Translations under genes and position numbers: made by a program
From: Phylloscopus collybita
Lineage: Eukaryota > Chordata > Aves > Passeriformes > Phylloscopidae
Reading direction: 5' to 3'
Assembly (NCBI GenBank): GCA_027886175.1
Contig: JAJNNQ010000009.1
Location: 13,179,501-13,243,500, forward strand
Length of the DNA: 64,000 nucleotides
In this document: piece by piece, positions 13,601 to 26,078 of the stretch
Position numbering within the stretch: position 1 is the stretch's first letter
Layout: each line of letters opens with the position of its first letter
The notes under the pieces: generated by a model
What the model was told of the DNA's origin: nothing
The model's input: the letters and a program-made list of their open reading frames with translations, nothing else
The model's database searches: none

Positions 13601-16050
13601 CATTGCATCGTGCCTCAGTCATTTACCACATGGGAGCTTTCCTTTACCCTTCTGGCTGTTACTCTCCCCTACAAAGCAGTACTGGATAGCAAAGAATGTT
13701 AATGATTTAATGCAGTCTCAGGTGGGTTAAACAGCCTCTGGAAGTGGTGAATCTACAAACTAAGGGAGCCCCAGCAGAATGGCAGCAACAAACTCAAGAG
13801 AGATAGTTACATTTTAAATTGGTACACAGGTTTGTGCAGCAACAGGCTGACTATATCCTTAGTTTATATAACTCCTTATTCCAGCTTGGGCCGAACAAAA
13901 ATAAACTATCTGATTCTAGATTAATTAAAATGTCAACTAAGGATCTGGCATTCATCTAATAGATTATTTGAAGATAAACAATGAAAGTTTGTGCATAAAT
14001 GTTAGAAAAATACATCGTAGAGTTTAAAAGAAGAAAAAAAATCACCTATGAGAACTGAAAACACCATTGTTTTTTCAGCACTATTTGGAGGCTGTAGATA
14101 ACCCAGGTCTCTATTAGATTCTTTTCTAAATTCTTAATAAAAGGCTGCAGTTTATATTAATGTACCTCATGATTAATATCCAAATCCTTTTTAAGAAAAA
14201 AACAATTGGAATTTTAACTAGTTACAGATGGTAGAGATAAAATTGGTCTTTACAAATCTATGTTTAAAGTAGGATTTTCATGGAGAGGAGTGTTTATGTT
14301 TGCTAATATTATCCAGTCTGTCTATTTGTAAACAAGAGTCAAAGGTTTACAAGCCTTAGCCTGTGATAAAAGTAAATCAGAATGAGGGAAGACCATGAGC
14401 AATGAAATCCCCTGTTACACTGGAGCTGCATCATCCAGCAGGATAAAGACCAGACAGGCCATAGCAAGAGGCAAGCAGTGAGCTGAAGGAAGCACATGCC
14501 CTTCAAAAACTTTCTGAGGTTTTCATGGAGAGAACAGCATTGGTAGCTCATCAAATGGTCTTATCAGACTTTATGTGCCCTTGGCCTTTTCCTGGCATTT
14601 AGACTAGGCCAGGATGGTGAACAGGCAGGTACGCAGTCAGACAGAGAGACCTCAGGATTCCTCAGCTGTCTGCAGTTTCTGGGACATGGTGCAAGTTCAT
14701 GGGCAAAGAGGGATTCTGCACAAAGCCTCCATGTGAATTTAGCTGCCTTTGCAGGTGAGAAGGCTGAGGAGCCCCAGCCATGTCCTGCAGTGTCTTGGAT
14801 GAGCCTGTCTACTGCCCACTCTTGGAATACAGATAATCCTCCAGGCAAGAACACAAACACCGTTTGCTCACCCCAGGGAGACTTGCACAACCTCTTGCTA
14901 CATTCTCTGGCTACATTCACTTTTCCCTCTCAGATTCCAAAAGCAAGCTGAGCTACTGACCACTTGTAATCAGGAAACAGCAGCAGCATTGTGTCTGTGC
15001 CACCCACTACACACAGATCTTGGCTGCCCCAGCAGCTTTCCAGCTCTTCATGCTTTGGGGCCTGCAGCACACATCAACAAGGCAGAAACATGGAAGGTTT
15101 AAAAAACTGTAGAAAAAAGAAAGCCTACAGCTTAAAGATCAAACTCCAAAACAGAAAAACTTCTCCGGGTAATGGGATCCCTTTTTTTGCCAAACCCATG
15201 TATTTGCTAATAGTCACGGGTGAGTCATTGCTGCCCCTCTCCACAGCCAAGGGTCTCTGGAGAGGAGGCTATTTTGGCTATGATTTCTTCTGTACAAGTG
15301 GTACCATCTGCACAGCAGCTCAGTTGCCAGGGCTCAGAAGAGAGAACTTGTCTTCAGAAACCCATAGTTGAAGGAAAGACAGCAACAGTGCATGAGGCTT
15401 GTGGTTATGCCCTACGTCCTGTGGCCTTCCAAAAGGTTCTTCCTCTGTAACTGCTGGCTTACTGCATCCTTGCCAAGGTCTGAAGACAGATTCCAAAGAG
15501 GAACAAGTGACTATGACATCTGGGCTCACCACAACTTCAACATTCTCCACAACAAACACTCTACTTCAGCCAGACTTCTGGCAGGAAAAGCGAGTTCCAT
15601 GTCTGAGATTTCCATTTAAGGACTTTTCCCAACAATCCTTTAACTCAGCCAGCTACAGCATCACGCAGAGGAAAGAAGCCTTCTCATTGCCACCTTCCTG
15701 CTACCACACCACTTTTTGGACAGGTACCCTTTTCTGTCCCATATGGGCGTGGAGGAACATAAGTTCTGGAGGAACAGAAGTGCACAGAAGGTGGCCCTGG
15801 CTGTTCCTGGGCTTCCTTCACATGCTGCTGTATGTCTCCTTTCCCCTCACCTTCAGCCTCATGCCCAGCAATTAAAGCAAAAACCCAAAGGAATCCACAT
15901 CCCAAGAGACAGGGGACAAAGGGGAAAGGGTCTTTCCCCCATGTGCCTGATGGGAACAGGACAGATTTTGACCTTTGAGCTCCTGGTGCTGGTAGGAGAG
16001 CTCAGCAGTGTCAAGGGCCCAGCAAGGAGAGGGGAGCTCTGTGCTGGCAG

Positions 16051-16090
16051 GCAGAGGAGGAGGTGGAGGAGGAGAAGGAGGAGGGGGAAA
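16051..16090 (+). repeat. GGA-rich simple repeat
   Basis: A purine-only run of GGA/GGAGAA/GGTGGA units on the + strand. It creates the glycine- and arginine-rich open frames seen across it, which are not genes. Confidence 0.8.
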
Positions 16091-19000
16091 GCCACCCCAA
16101 CAGGCAATGGCAGTGTCACCACACTGTAACCCAGCCAGCACTGTGGCTGTGACATGTAGTCACCAGTCACACTGCTGTGTACAGCTGGCTACTCATGAGG
16201 AGAAAAACAAGGGCCTGGACAATCTGACAGTCTGAGGTCAAAACAGATAAATAAACAAACTAGGTTTTGAATAATAATGAGACACATCTGTATTAAGAAA
16301 TCATGATTGTTTTCTAGAAGTGTGCCAATGAAAGCAGTATTTTATAGGGTATTTGAAAGGCTGTCCTTTGAGCTGTTTGTAGCTAGCACATAGTTTATGC
16401 AGCTTTGATGAACTCAAAGGGGTTTTTTTCTTCCTATAAGAGCCACTGATGTCACCTAGAAAAATATTATATATACTACTTCCCTTGGCTTTCAAGTCTA
16501 GCAGAATGACAATTGCTACAGTGGGCAGAGGCCAGATAACACAATTCAGGCAGCTGCATTTTTTGTGGCTGTACTTCTGCATTTTTGTTAGAGATGGTGG
16601 GTTTATGCTGACCTGAGGACATAACATAAAAATTGATCTTGTGTGTCATTCAGAATCATGCTTACTGATGTTAATACACTACAGGAAAACAGCTCTTACA
16701 ATTTGGTGGACTAAGAAATTATTAGAATTTTTAATTGTTAATTTATAATACTCAAAAAAGAAAAAGCTGTGGCTATCATAATGTTACTACCTATCTGAGA
16801 AAGATAATATACTAATGAACAGATTAATCACTGTCTTTTAAAGCAAGAAATAGAAGGAACAGAATGAAATCGTTAGTTAAAAAGAGGATTTAAGGAGGAT
16901 AAAATTTTTTTAAGGAAACAAATGCATTCTGTGCATAATTAATTTAAGAAATTTACCAGTTATGAGAAATGTAAAAAGCCAGTGTTTAAGCTCCTTCCAT
17001 GTTTATGGATAAAGAGTCCAACAAGGCCAACAAGAAAGCAAGGACTCAGAAAGTATCTCAGTTTGGAAGAGGAGGCAGGCAGATAACCTCCTGGCAAGCA
17101 TCTCTGTGCTGCCCACCTCCCTGGGAGCAGGGCAGGAGCCTGCTGCAGGACACTGCCTGAGACAGAGGCTACAGGGCTAGAAGGGTACCAGGGTCCCTCA
17201 CAGGTAACATTCATCCCAAAGCAGAGACATCATGAAATGACTCTTATGGTTGATTTCATAATTGCCCCAAGAGAACAAGTTGGGACACCAATTAATTTTA
17301 TTGAGAAGGAACAGCAGTGGCTTATGAACTTCCGCAGAGACCGAGTTTCCTGCATTAACAAAATAAGCAGAATAGACAAAAACCATAAAAGAGCAGCTAT
17401 GCCAAGAAAATTGTCTCCAAATGAAGTGTTCTGATATTCTTCCCCATGAGCTGATAAATTTATGAGACTTTTTGGTGGTTTTTTTAGCTTTACAGTGTGT
17501 GTACAAATATATATATATTTGAACGGACATATATTCAAACTTTTCCAAATACAGAGGAAAAAGAGAAGACTCATAAGAAATCACAGCATCTCACAGGTAG
17601 AAAAGGAGAATTCTAGGCAGGAAAGACATGACTTTTGAGCATAGGAGAGTTTTCAATTGCAATTACCTGTCTAAGACAGGGTAATTTAAGCAATAAACAA
17701 AATCACAAATATCAAATTAGAACTTTCTGCAGTGCCCAATGAAGATAACTAAAACAAAGATAAAACTGACAAAAAAAGCTTATTGTATGTCAGCTTATTG
17801 TTTATCAGCTAGAAACAAATCTAAGTACATTGTAATTTAGGCCATCAGAGAATAGATCTGAATTAAAGAAAATTAATTCCATCAGTCAAAGTAAAATAGA
17901 GAAAAAAATCCTTATTAACATATTTTACATAAAAGTATCCACCACACCCCAGGACACTGAAGAAAAGCTAAGTGAAAACAGGACTCCTTTGGCTGGCAAA
18001 TGTAAGGGTATATATGTGCATGTATGCATACACACATGTACACATACACTTATTTTTCTGCATAAAGAGTCCAACCCTGGCTGAGGGAAAAGTGGCTGCC
18101 TGAACTGATCTGAAAGACGTTAAATTATAAATTTTTTTCTGGTTTACATCTTGATTCCATGCCATAAAACTCAAATAGAAAGAAAGAAAGGTCATTTTAA
18201 CGAAGGCAAGAGAAAGCTTCTCCATGTTTTATGTATTTCAACATTATTTGCAAGTCAATATGTTCTGAATCTCTGTAGGTTTCCATTAAAGTGGAAATTG
18301 CAAAACCCTTTTAGCCTGATGGAAATTTGAAGCTGATATGCTCTAAGCCCTACATGACTCTTCTTTTTTATATATATTTTATTTGTATTAACAATTATGT
18401 AACAAAATTTCTGGGGGACAGATCATTAGAAGTGATTCTGGCATACTTCTTGTCTCAGACTTGCCAGAATTTCTTAAGAAATAAATTTAAATCAAGGTCA
18501 CTGTTTAAAATACAAAAAGACTCATGGCAGTCTGCTGCCATGGAGTTGCAACTGCAAAATAACACTGAGTTTATTGCCATTGTTGTAAATTATATCTGGA
18601 GATACTTGAGAGAAGCTCAAGCAAAACTCTGGGCACTACAATAACAGAGAATTTTATTCACTGATTATGGAATTGTGCGAAGGGTTCTCTACAATCACTT
18701 CTCTTTATAAGAAATATATGTATTTTGGCATAACCCAGCACATACCAGTACCTGGGGTTGCATTTGCACTGCAGATGCACCCCAAGACTGTGTCACCCGT
18801 GGACAGGACTGGGTGCTACCTGTGTGTCCTGACTGCTCCTTCCCCAGGGGAAGCCCTGTGATGCTGTGTCTGGACCCCCTGGGCACAGGGCACCACTCAG
18901 CTTGGGGTCACCCAAATGGACCATTCCTGGCTGTGCACACAAATGCTGCTGTGTGGGTCAGGTGCTGCAGCTGGGCTATTGCCAGTGGCATCTCAATCAG

Positions 19001-19843
19001 TGAAGGGAAAACCAAGCTGGACTGGGGACATCCTAAGGTGACTTTAACACTCTGTGATTCAGGGTTAGGTGGAACTTGTTGACAGACTGTTGAGATCAGG
19101 GGAAATTAAAGTGAAAATGAGATTTAACTGGTTGCTAAACACTCTGTGACCTTCAGACCATCTGGGAATGCCCACTTATGTCCCATGGAGACTGTGCTGA
19201 AATCACATCCCACCACATGAAAAGTAAAGCTTGCTCCTTACCAGACAAAGGCCAGACTTTCCTGCTGAAGAGTGGCATGTTGACTGACAGCTGCAGCTTT
19301 TTTGTGCTGTTCCCTGGGGGAACCCAAGGAAACAAACACTTTCCAGGCAGGATGGATTTCAAAAGAAACCAGACCAATTACTGTTGCAAGAACTTAAGTG
19401 AGAAAAAACCTTCTGTCAGAAATGACCGGTTATCAGATGCTAGACCTCATCTGCACTGTAATAAGAAAACCTGCAAGAATTATGCTGACTTCATTCATTT
19501 TAATCTCCCATGAGAGAATTGATATGAAATACAAAATGGCACTTCACAATTACTTAAGAAAAGCAAAATCTAAAAAGTGCTCTTGAAATTACCTGCTTTT
19601 ACATCAATAGTGCAATGTTACCCCTGACATTATTGATGCTGTTGTTTTACTGGTGAAGAAATAGAATCATGTAAGATTAAATAATTGCCATGGAATAAAC
19701 ATTTTTGATTGAGGAACAGAAATTAGATCTCCTGAAAGAAAACCCTGTGCTCTGTTTTCTTTCTTCCTTTCTGTGAATTTGATCAAATGCCACGAATAAA
19801 AGAGAGGTTTGCATTTGATTTCAGTACATACAGAAGCAGGCTG

Positions 19844-19870
19844 ACAAATAATAATTAAATTATTATTTGT
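19844..19870. repeat. 27-bp AT-rich perfect palindrome
   Basis: Two 13-bp arms (ACAAATAATAATT and its reverse complement) meet around a single central A. It could extrude as a cruciform or simply be chance in AT-rich DNA. No function is implied. Confidence 0.8.
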
Positions 19871-19960
19871 ATCAAATTGAAGTTATTATATCACAAGAAA
19901 AACTGTCTTTCTTCTAAGTGAATTCGTGTCAGACAAATTTGTGTCAAAAGACAAACTCCA

Positions 19961-20035
19961 CTCCTCTCCTCTCCTCTCCTCTCCTCTCCTCTCCTCTCCT
20001 CTCCTCTCCTCTCCTCTCCTCTCCTCTCCTCTCCT
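19961..20035 (+). repeat. (CTCCT)15 pentanucleotide microsatellite
   Basis: Fifteen uninterrupted CTCCT units, so one strand is entirely pyrimidine and the other entirely purine. Its minus-strand translation is an RGEER-type repeat and is not a gene. Length is likely polymorphic. Confidence 0.97.
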
Positions 20036-23000
20036 CTTCCTCTTTAAACTTTTTAAAGACTTGTGAGGACATCCTGTGATTAAGATATATAGTAGTCCAT
20101 AGTAGTGAACCAAACAGGTGGATAGACCCTCCAGAGTTCTATATAACAGCATGAGTTTTTCATGGTTTGTAAAAATTTGAAATTAGAAATTAGAAAACAA
20201 ATAAACTAGATAATACTTCAATTTTCTCCATAAGCTTTTTACTTGAAAATTTATAACTACCTGCCTGAATTGTCCAAATCAGAAATACAGAGGAAAAAAA
20301 TTTGTCAGTGTTATTTCAACAGGAAAGAGCTCTTAAAACAGATTTTAGATTTTTACAATGTGTTGTAAGAACAACCCAATTTTTTTTTTTCAAATAAGCA
20401 AGTTTGACACTTTACAGTACGTGGCAATTCATGTATTAAACACACTCTAAACAAGTTGGACTGAGACTCTACAAATCCAAACAGTCCAACATAGAAATGG
20501 TTCTCATTAGGAGACTGATGAAAGCAAGACAAAATTCTGAAGGACACAGGTTGTCTACGTGGCTCAGTGAATGCTTCAGTGGGGAGAGGCACAAAGATCC
20601 ATATGGAATTAACAAACCTTTGAATGCCTTGTGCTGAAAACTTTTAATTCTGTATGTGTAGACCGAACTTATGCTGCCAGACTGGGATCACAATGCTTTC
20701 GTCTTCTTTGAATAAGTACAGCCTGCAACCTCCCAGAGCCCTGCGGGCACTGACATCCCTGAAATCCCTGCCAGCCTCTTCTGGGGTGTCCCATCACCCT
20801 GCCCACAGTCCAGGACCCCATTTCAGCCCAGCTGATGCCCATCCACAAGCTGATATCTGGTCTTGGATGCCATGGTTGCCTTGGCCATCTCCCGGCTGCC
20901 CTGGTCCTTGCTGGGGATGGGCTCTGGCTGGTGAGTTCCTGCCTTGCTACCATGTTCCCTGTGAGTTCCATGGCTCTCAGCCCCAGGGATTGCTCAACAC
21001 AATAACCTCCACAAGACAGGCAGTTGTAGAACATCAGCCTAATCAATCAGAAATGCAGGTCCTGAGTGAGTGCTGGTCCAGTCAGGTGCTGGAGATACCA
21101 AGGGTCAGCTTGGGTGAAGATAGCCCTCCTGGCAAGTCTGCTGGGAGCAAGGATGCATTGTCCCTTCTGCTTTTCTATGGAAACAGAAATCTTTGTTTCA
21201 CTAAGAAAATATCCAACCATACAGAATTTAAATGGAATTTTATTATACAGCTCCAAACTCTTTAGAGCTGTCTTTCTAATGTGCATGCCCTTCTGTTTCA
21301 CAAAGAGGTCAACCTCACTGAAAAGAAAAGGTTTGATTTAATCAGGAAGAGGCATACTTTAAAAACATGTTATTACCCAAAAGCAGACATTACATAAATT
21401 TTATTCTATTTTTATATCTTCCTGGCTCAAATCTCCTGAATCTGACATTAACCATAACAATTGCACATGTGACTAAACCAGGCCAAATTCTCCTTTTTCT
21501 GTTCCAATATAAATATGGAAGTAATACTGTTGAAGTAATATCTTTGAGGTAGACTCCCTCCACGAGAACAGGACTTTTCTCAGAACAGCCAGAGTCAGGA
21601 AAGTATACTGATTATAAAGCCAGGTTTTTACTGACTATTTGGAGCAGTAAAGTGGAGACCACCAGGGTTGATGTGAGAGCCTGGCAGTTCCATAGGCTGG
21701 GCATGCAAGCCAATGTTGGTGGCATTTTGAAAAGCACAGGAGGATTCAAAGCCATTTCCAAACGCCTTAGGCTTTCAGAAGTTCAAGCACTACTACTTTG
21801 CAGTAAAACTTCAGCTTTTAAATGCATTTATCATTTGTGCTGAGACACAGCCCCGGTGAGATTAGATTCACCATCACAACCTCTCTCATGTTTGACTTCA
21901 GTTTCTTGTTGAAGCTCTATGTCTGCTGCTCTTGAGCCAGCCAAGAGCATTACACCAAGAGTCAGAAGATGAAGACCTTGCAGCTGGCTCTGGGCAGTGA
22001 ATACGGGTAGTGCTCTGTGGGTGTAGCCCTGCAAGAAAGCTTCCAGCATTGATATGGCCAGAGATTGCTCAGGCACTGAGCCCTGTGAGGTGGGCACAGC
22101 CTGGGTCTCACACTGTTGTCCTGACATCTGTGTTGCCCAGGTAGGCAAAACTTCCAGTTTTCCTCCTGGAAAAGCTAACAGCTTGGTGTGTTGCAAGCGT
22201 ACCTTCTGTACACCTAAAAGCATTGCTATCTTAACTCTGGTGGTTTTTGAAAAAAATTTGCTCATGTCAAGCCATGGGCAGATATCCTCTTCCGTTTACA
22301 GCAGCACAGGGACAAAAGACTGCCACTCAGCTGAACAGGGCTGCTCCCTGCCCCAGGTCACAGCCTCCACTGCTTCTCTGTCAAAAAAGTTTATGGGCAC
22401 CTTCCCCAACTTGCTTCAGAAAAATCAACCAGCTTAGTGCCGTCTAAGCCTTTAAACTGCTCCTTTGGTCTCTGCCTAGTTCAGTGTAGAATGTAGTCCC
22501 TGGCTGGATGCCAACTTTTCCACACAGTTCCCAGAAGGGCACAGTGCCAGGGTGATATCATTTAATGAACTTCCAGAAGAAAGCAATGTGCTGAGGGAGG
22601 AGTGTCCTTTTGAGGGTCTGGAAGCTTTCTTCTCCTCACATTTTTCTTCTTACATGGTGAGCACTGCTCTTTGGTGCCAAATGCTGTACAAAGGGAGCAA
22701 CTGGGTGAAGGAGAAGCCATCTTCAGAGGTGTCCATGACCTAATAAACAACATTTACTTTGAGGGCATGAGAATTAAGCCATGGCCAGAGACTACAGCAT
22801 ATTCAGCTAAGTATCCAGTGAAGTTCCCAAAGTAGTTCTTGCTTTGCTGGCTTTCCCCCATCAGTCACCCCTGTGCAAAGTGATTGCTCTCACAAGGGGA
22901 ACTCTCTTTGGACTTCTGCTCACAAAGTCCAGGTGGAAACACAACCAAGCACAAGGCACAAGGCAGGGAAGTCTGTCCCCATGACCTGTGGCAAGAATCT

Positions 23001-25335
23001 GTGACTTTTGTTCTTATTTGTCCTCATGTGCCTTGGAGTTTGACATTTTATTTTTGCACCCTGTTTTCCCTCTTTCCAGACCATCCAAAATGGTTTACCC
23101 AGCCTATTTTTTATTTCTCTTCTATCAAGGTTGGCAAGGCAGAATGATCTAAGACAGGAGATCGAAATTTTCTTGGTAAGGACTGGAGAGAAACCAAGAG
23201 GAAGAAGCCTGCTTGAACTGAAAGACATTTCACAGGAGATAGGCACACTGCTCTAGGCATCTATCCACATCTTGAGATGCCTACATGCTGCCATATGCTG
23301 TATTCTAGTCCAGATTCATAGTGAACCCTTCACATTCTAGGTCATCCCTGAAGACAGCTTCTAATTTATGACTCCTGTCTCTTTTTCTTATTTTAAGAAA
23401 ATAGAGAAAGCATTTCAAATAAGCATGTACCTGAGGTGTAGGGACACTCATATCCTGAGTCTCCCAGTGTTAAATCCTGGCCATTTTTCTCTACACTTGC
23501 AAGCAAACATGTTATTGTCTCCATGTTACTTGCCAACTGTAAGCAACTGGCCTCACTTCTTGGCTTTCTGTCAAAACAAATTCTGTCAGGTTATATTTAT
23601 TTGTGTGTTCTGGTACAGCTGGCAGTGAAACTGCTTTGCCTGCCAGCATTCTTGTTAAAATTCCCCCCAGCTGAGTCAAGCTATCTCACCAATACACCAG
23701 GCTCTCTGGCATTTTTTAGAAAAACAACCTTCCAAATAATGGGAATACCTAGAGAGACTATGTTTAAAGTCAGACACTGAGAAATAAAATCACTCCCACT
23801 CTTCAGATATTTTGAAAATCAAACATATTAAACTTTTGGCCTTGATTACAAGCTCTCAGTTTTTCATGAAGGCTTGAGACATGGTTGAAGAATCTGCATT
23901 CAACATAGTTATGAAGAAGATTGTTCAAACATGACTGACTACAAACTTAAGTGTGTGAGACTGATAAGTGTCAGCACTGCTAATGAGGCCTTTAAGGATT
24001 GTTTTCTCGGAAATATTCAGCTAATGATTCCTCCCACAGGCTGATTGATTCCTTTGGGCACCATCAGCCATTCTGATACTGGGAATCACAAGTTCAGACT
24101 GCTCAAAAACTGTTGGGTCACTTTCCCCTTCTTACACAAGGGAAACTAAGCAGTGTAAAGCCATGTGAAGATTGCTGGATTGTGTAGCTAATCCAAGCAG
24201 TGTGGTGATGGCCAGCTGTGGTCTTGATTCATTAGAGTAAGGCGTGGTGTTACAGGTGAAGCTCTGGAAGTTCAGCATAGCCCACATAATACAAAACAAG
24301 CTGGGAGATGTATAAAGCTGTGGCCAGCTGAAGGTGGAGGATCACTGTAAAATCCATGGGGAAAAAAAAAAATCCATCATTGAGATTTGTATTTTAATGG
24401 CATAAAAATCATAGAGAGTAAATAAATTGCTGAGTGTGGCATGCCAAACCATAAGCATCTGTTTCTGAGGCCTTGTAGAAAGGTAAGTAGTGGTGGCAGA
24501 TTGAATGGCAGGTTTGAGCCCTTCAGACGTGTGGACACAGCTGACTTCTGTGGATCATGTTTTGAGAGGGAAAAGACTAGCATAGCCAGTGAGATTTCAA
24601 ATGAATTGCTGAAGATGTCTCTCTGCTTCTCATCTTCTCATAAGTAAGGAATTATCTCCTTATTCACCTTGTTCCTCTTACCCTACAGTTCCTGGATGGG
24701 AGAGTTGGGGGGGTCTGTGCATCTCACAGTGAGGATTTGTGGTAGTAATGTGGGGCATTTGGAGCCTTTGCATTTGGAAAGCCAAAGGACATATAGACAA
24801 TCTTGTTCTTTGCCACTAATCCATTGCCAGGGCTGCAGACACAAAGGGCCCACAAGTATCACAACTTGTCATCTACATAGCTGTGCACAAGGAAGTTAAA
24901 ACACATCTTCTACTGCCTAAAGAGCTGTGTATGTATTGGAAGTGAATTCCCAACTAGCAAGGCAAGACAAAAGTAAGAACATAGCCAGAATAGCTTATGA
25001 CTAATAGCTACTGGCACTTGACCCAGCTTTTCTTTTTTTAAGAGATTCATGGGAAATCTTCTAGGCTTGTTTCAAAACAATGCCAATTAATAAATTTTAG
25101 AATTAGCCCTGCCTAGTTGAACAAGTGAGAAAGATTAGATCATATACCAGAAAGTCTCAAAACTGGGAATTTCTTACAATCCCTTAATTTCTAAGTTTTA
25201 AAAAAAAATTTTAACGACATAGTCTGAGTATACCACTAATAAAATGAGATTTCCTAATGGCTTGATGATAAAGCCTCTGCTGAGCCCTGGCTTCAATGGG
25301 GATCTAACTTACAGAGTATGTTCTCAAGGGAGATC
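20036..25335. other. Non-coding stretch, no gene recognised
   Basis: No exon, RNA gene or transposon could be identified by eye. Open frames near 20.7-21.3 kb and 21.8-22.4 kb exist on both strands without recognisable domains or convincing splice sites. Confidence 0.5.
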
Positions 25336-25848
25336 ATAGAATTATAGAATAGTTTGTGTTGGAAGAGACCATTAAAATTCATCTAGTCCAACCCCCCTGC
25401 AATCATCAGGCACATCTTCAACTAGATCACTTTGCTTAAAGTCCTGTTCAACCTGCCTTGAATGTTTTTAGGGATGGGGCATTGACCACCTCTCTGGAGA
25501 ACCTGTTCCAATGTTTTGCCATTATCATAAAAAATTTCTTCCTTCTATCTGTTTTAAATCTACCCTATTTTGGTTTAAAGCCATATCCCCTTGTCCCATT
25601 GCAACAAGCCCCACTAAAAGGTCTGTTGCCATCTTTCTCACAAGTACCCCCTTTAAGTACGTGTTCATAGCAGAGGTGTTCCAGACCTTTGATCATCTTT
25701 GTAGCCTCCTCTGAACCTGCTCCAGCATGTCCATGTCTTTCCTTGCTGAAGACCCCAGATTTGGACATAGCTTTCCTGGTGGAATCTCACAAGAGTGGAG
25801 CAGTGGGGCATAAGCCCCTGACCTGCTGGCCATGCTGCTGTTGATTCT
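25336..25848 (-). mobile_element. CR1 LINE 3' fragment
   Basis: The + strand begins with the reversed CR1 tail (ATCATAGAATTATAGAATAG) followed by TTGGAAGAGACC and TCCAACCCCCCTGC, hallmarks of CR1 in antisense. Further in, the sequence matches the end of CR1 ORF2 read backwards (…GTCCATGTCTTTCCTTGCTG…, …GACCTGCTGGCCATGCTG…). The copy is truncated at the 5' end and diverged. A second CR1 tail in the opposite direction follows closely. The right edge is approximate. Confidence 0.88.
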
Positions 25849-25969
25849 TCAGATCTGCCACCTTAACAGACTGCAACAAGGTCCAGAAAAGCTTTTTGAA
25901 TGTTTTTCCAGTATTAAATGAATGAGATGACTTTAAGAACTCACTTGGAAAAATCTGTCTCAGAAACCA

Positions 25970-26078
25970 TTCCAAGCAACCTGGTCTAGTGAAAAGTGTC
26001 CCTGCCCACATCAGGGAGGCTGGAACTAGGTGATCTTAAAGGTCCCTTCCAACACAGACCATCCTATGATTCTATGAC
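25970..26078 (+). mobile_element. CR1 LINE 3' tail fragment
   Basis: A short CR1 3' end in sense: GGAACTAGGTGATCTTAAAG, then GTCCCTTCCAACACAGACCA and a CCTATGATTCTATGAC end. It faces away from the minus-strand CR1 just upstream, so the 5' sides of the two fragments face each other. The left edge is approximate. Confidence 0.85.

Larger units (their letters stand above)
10691..19960. other. Non-coding stretch, no gene recognised
   Basis: No convincing exon, RNA gene or recognisable transposon was seen on either strand. There are GC-richer patches around 12.7-13.6 kb and 14.6-16.1 kb with long open frames on both strands, but these lack recognisable domains. A GGA-rich run lies at 16,051-16,090, imperfect TG/CA-rich sequence near 18,010-18,055, and a 27-bp AT-rich palindrome at 19,844-19,870. 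Confidence 0.5.

Noticed and set aside
15716..16170. Long open frames on both strands around the GGA-rich run
   Set aside because: No recognisable domain, and the composition is explained by the simple repeat; there are no convincing splice sites or conservation cues.
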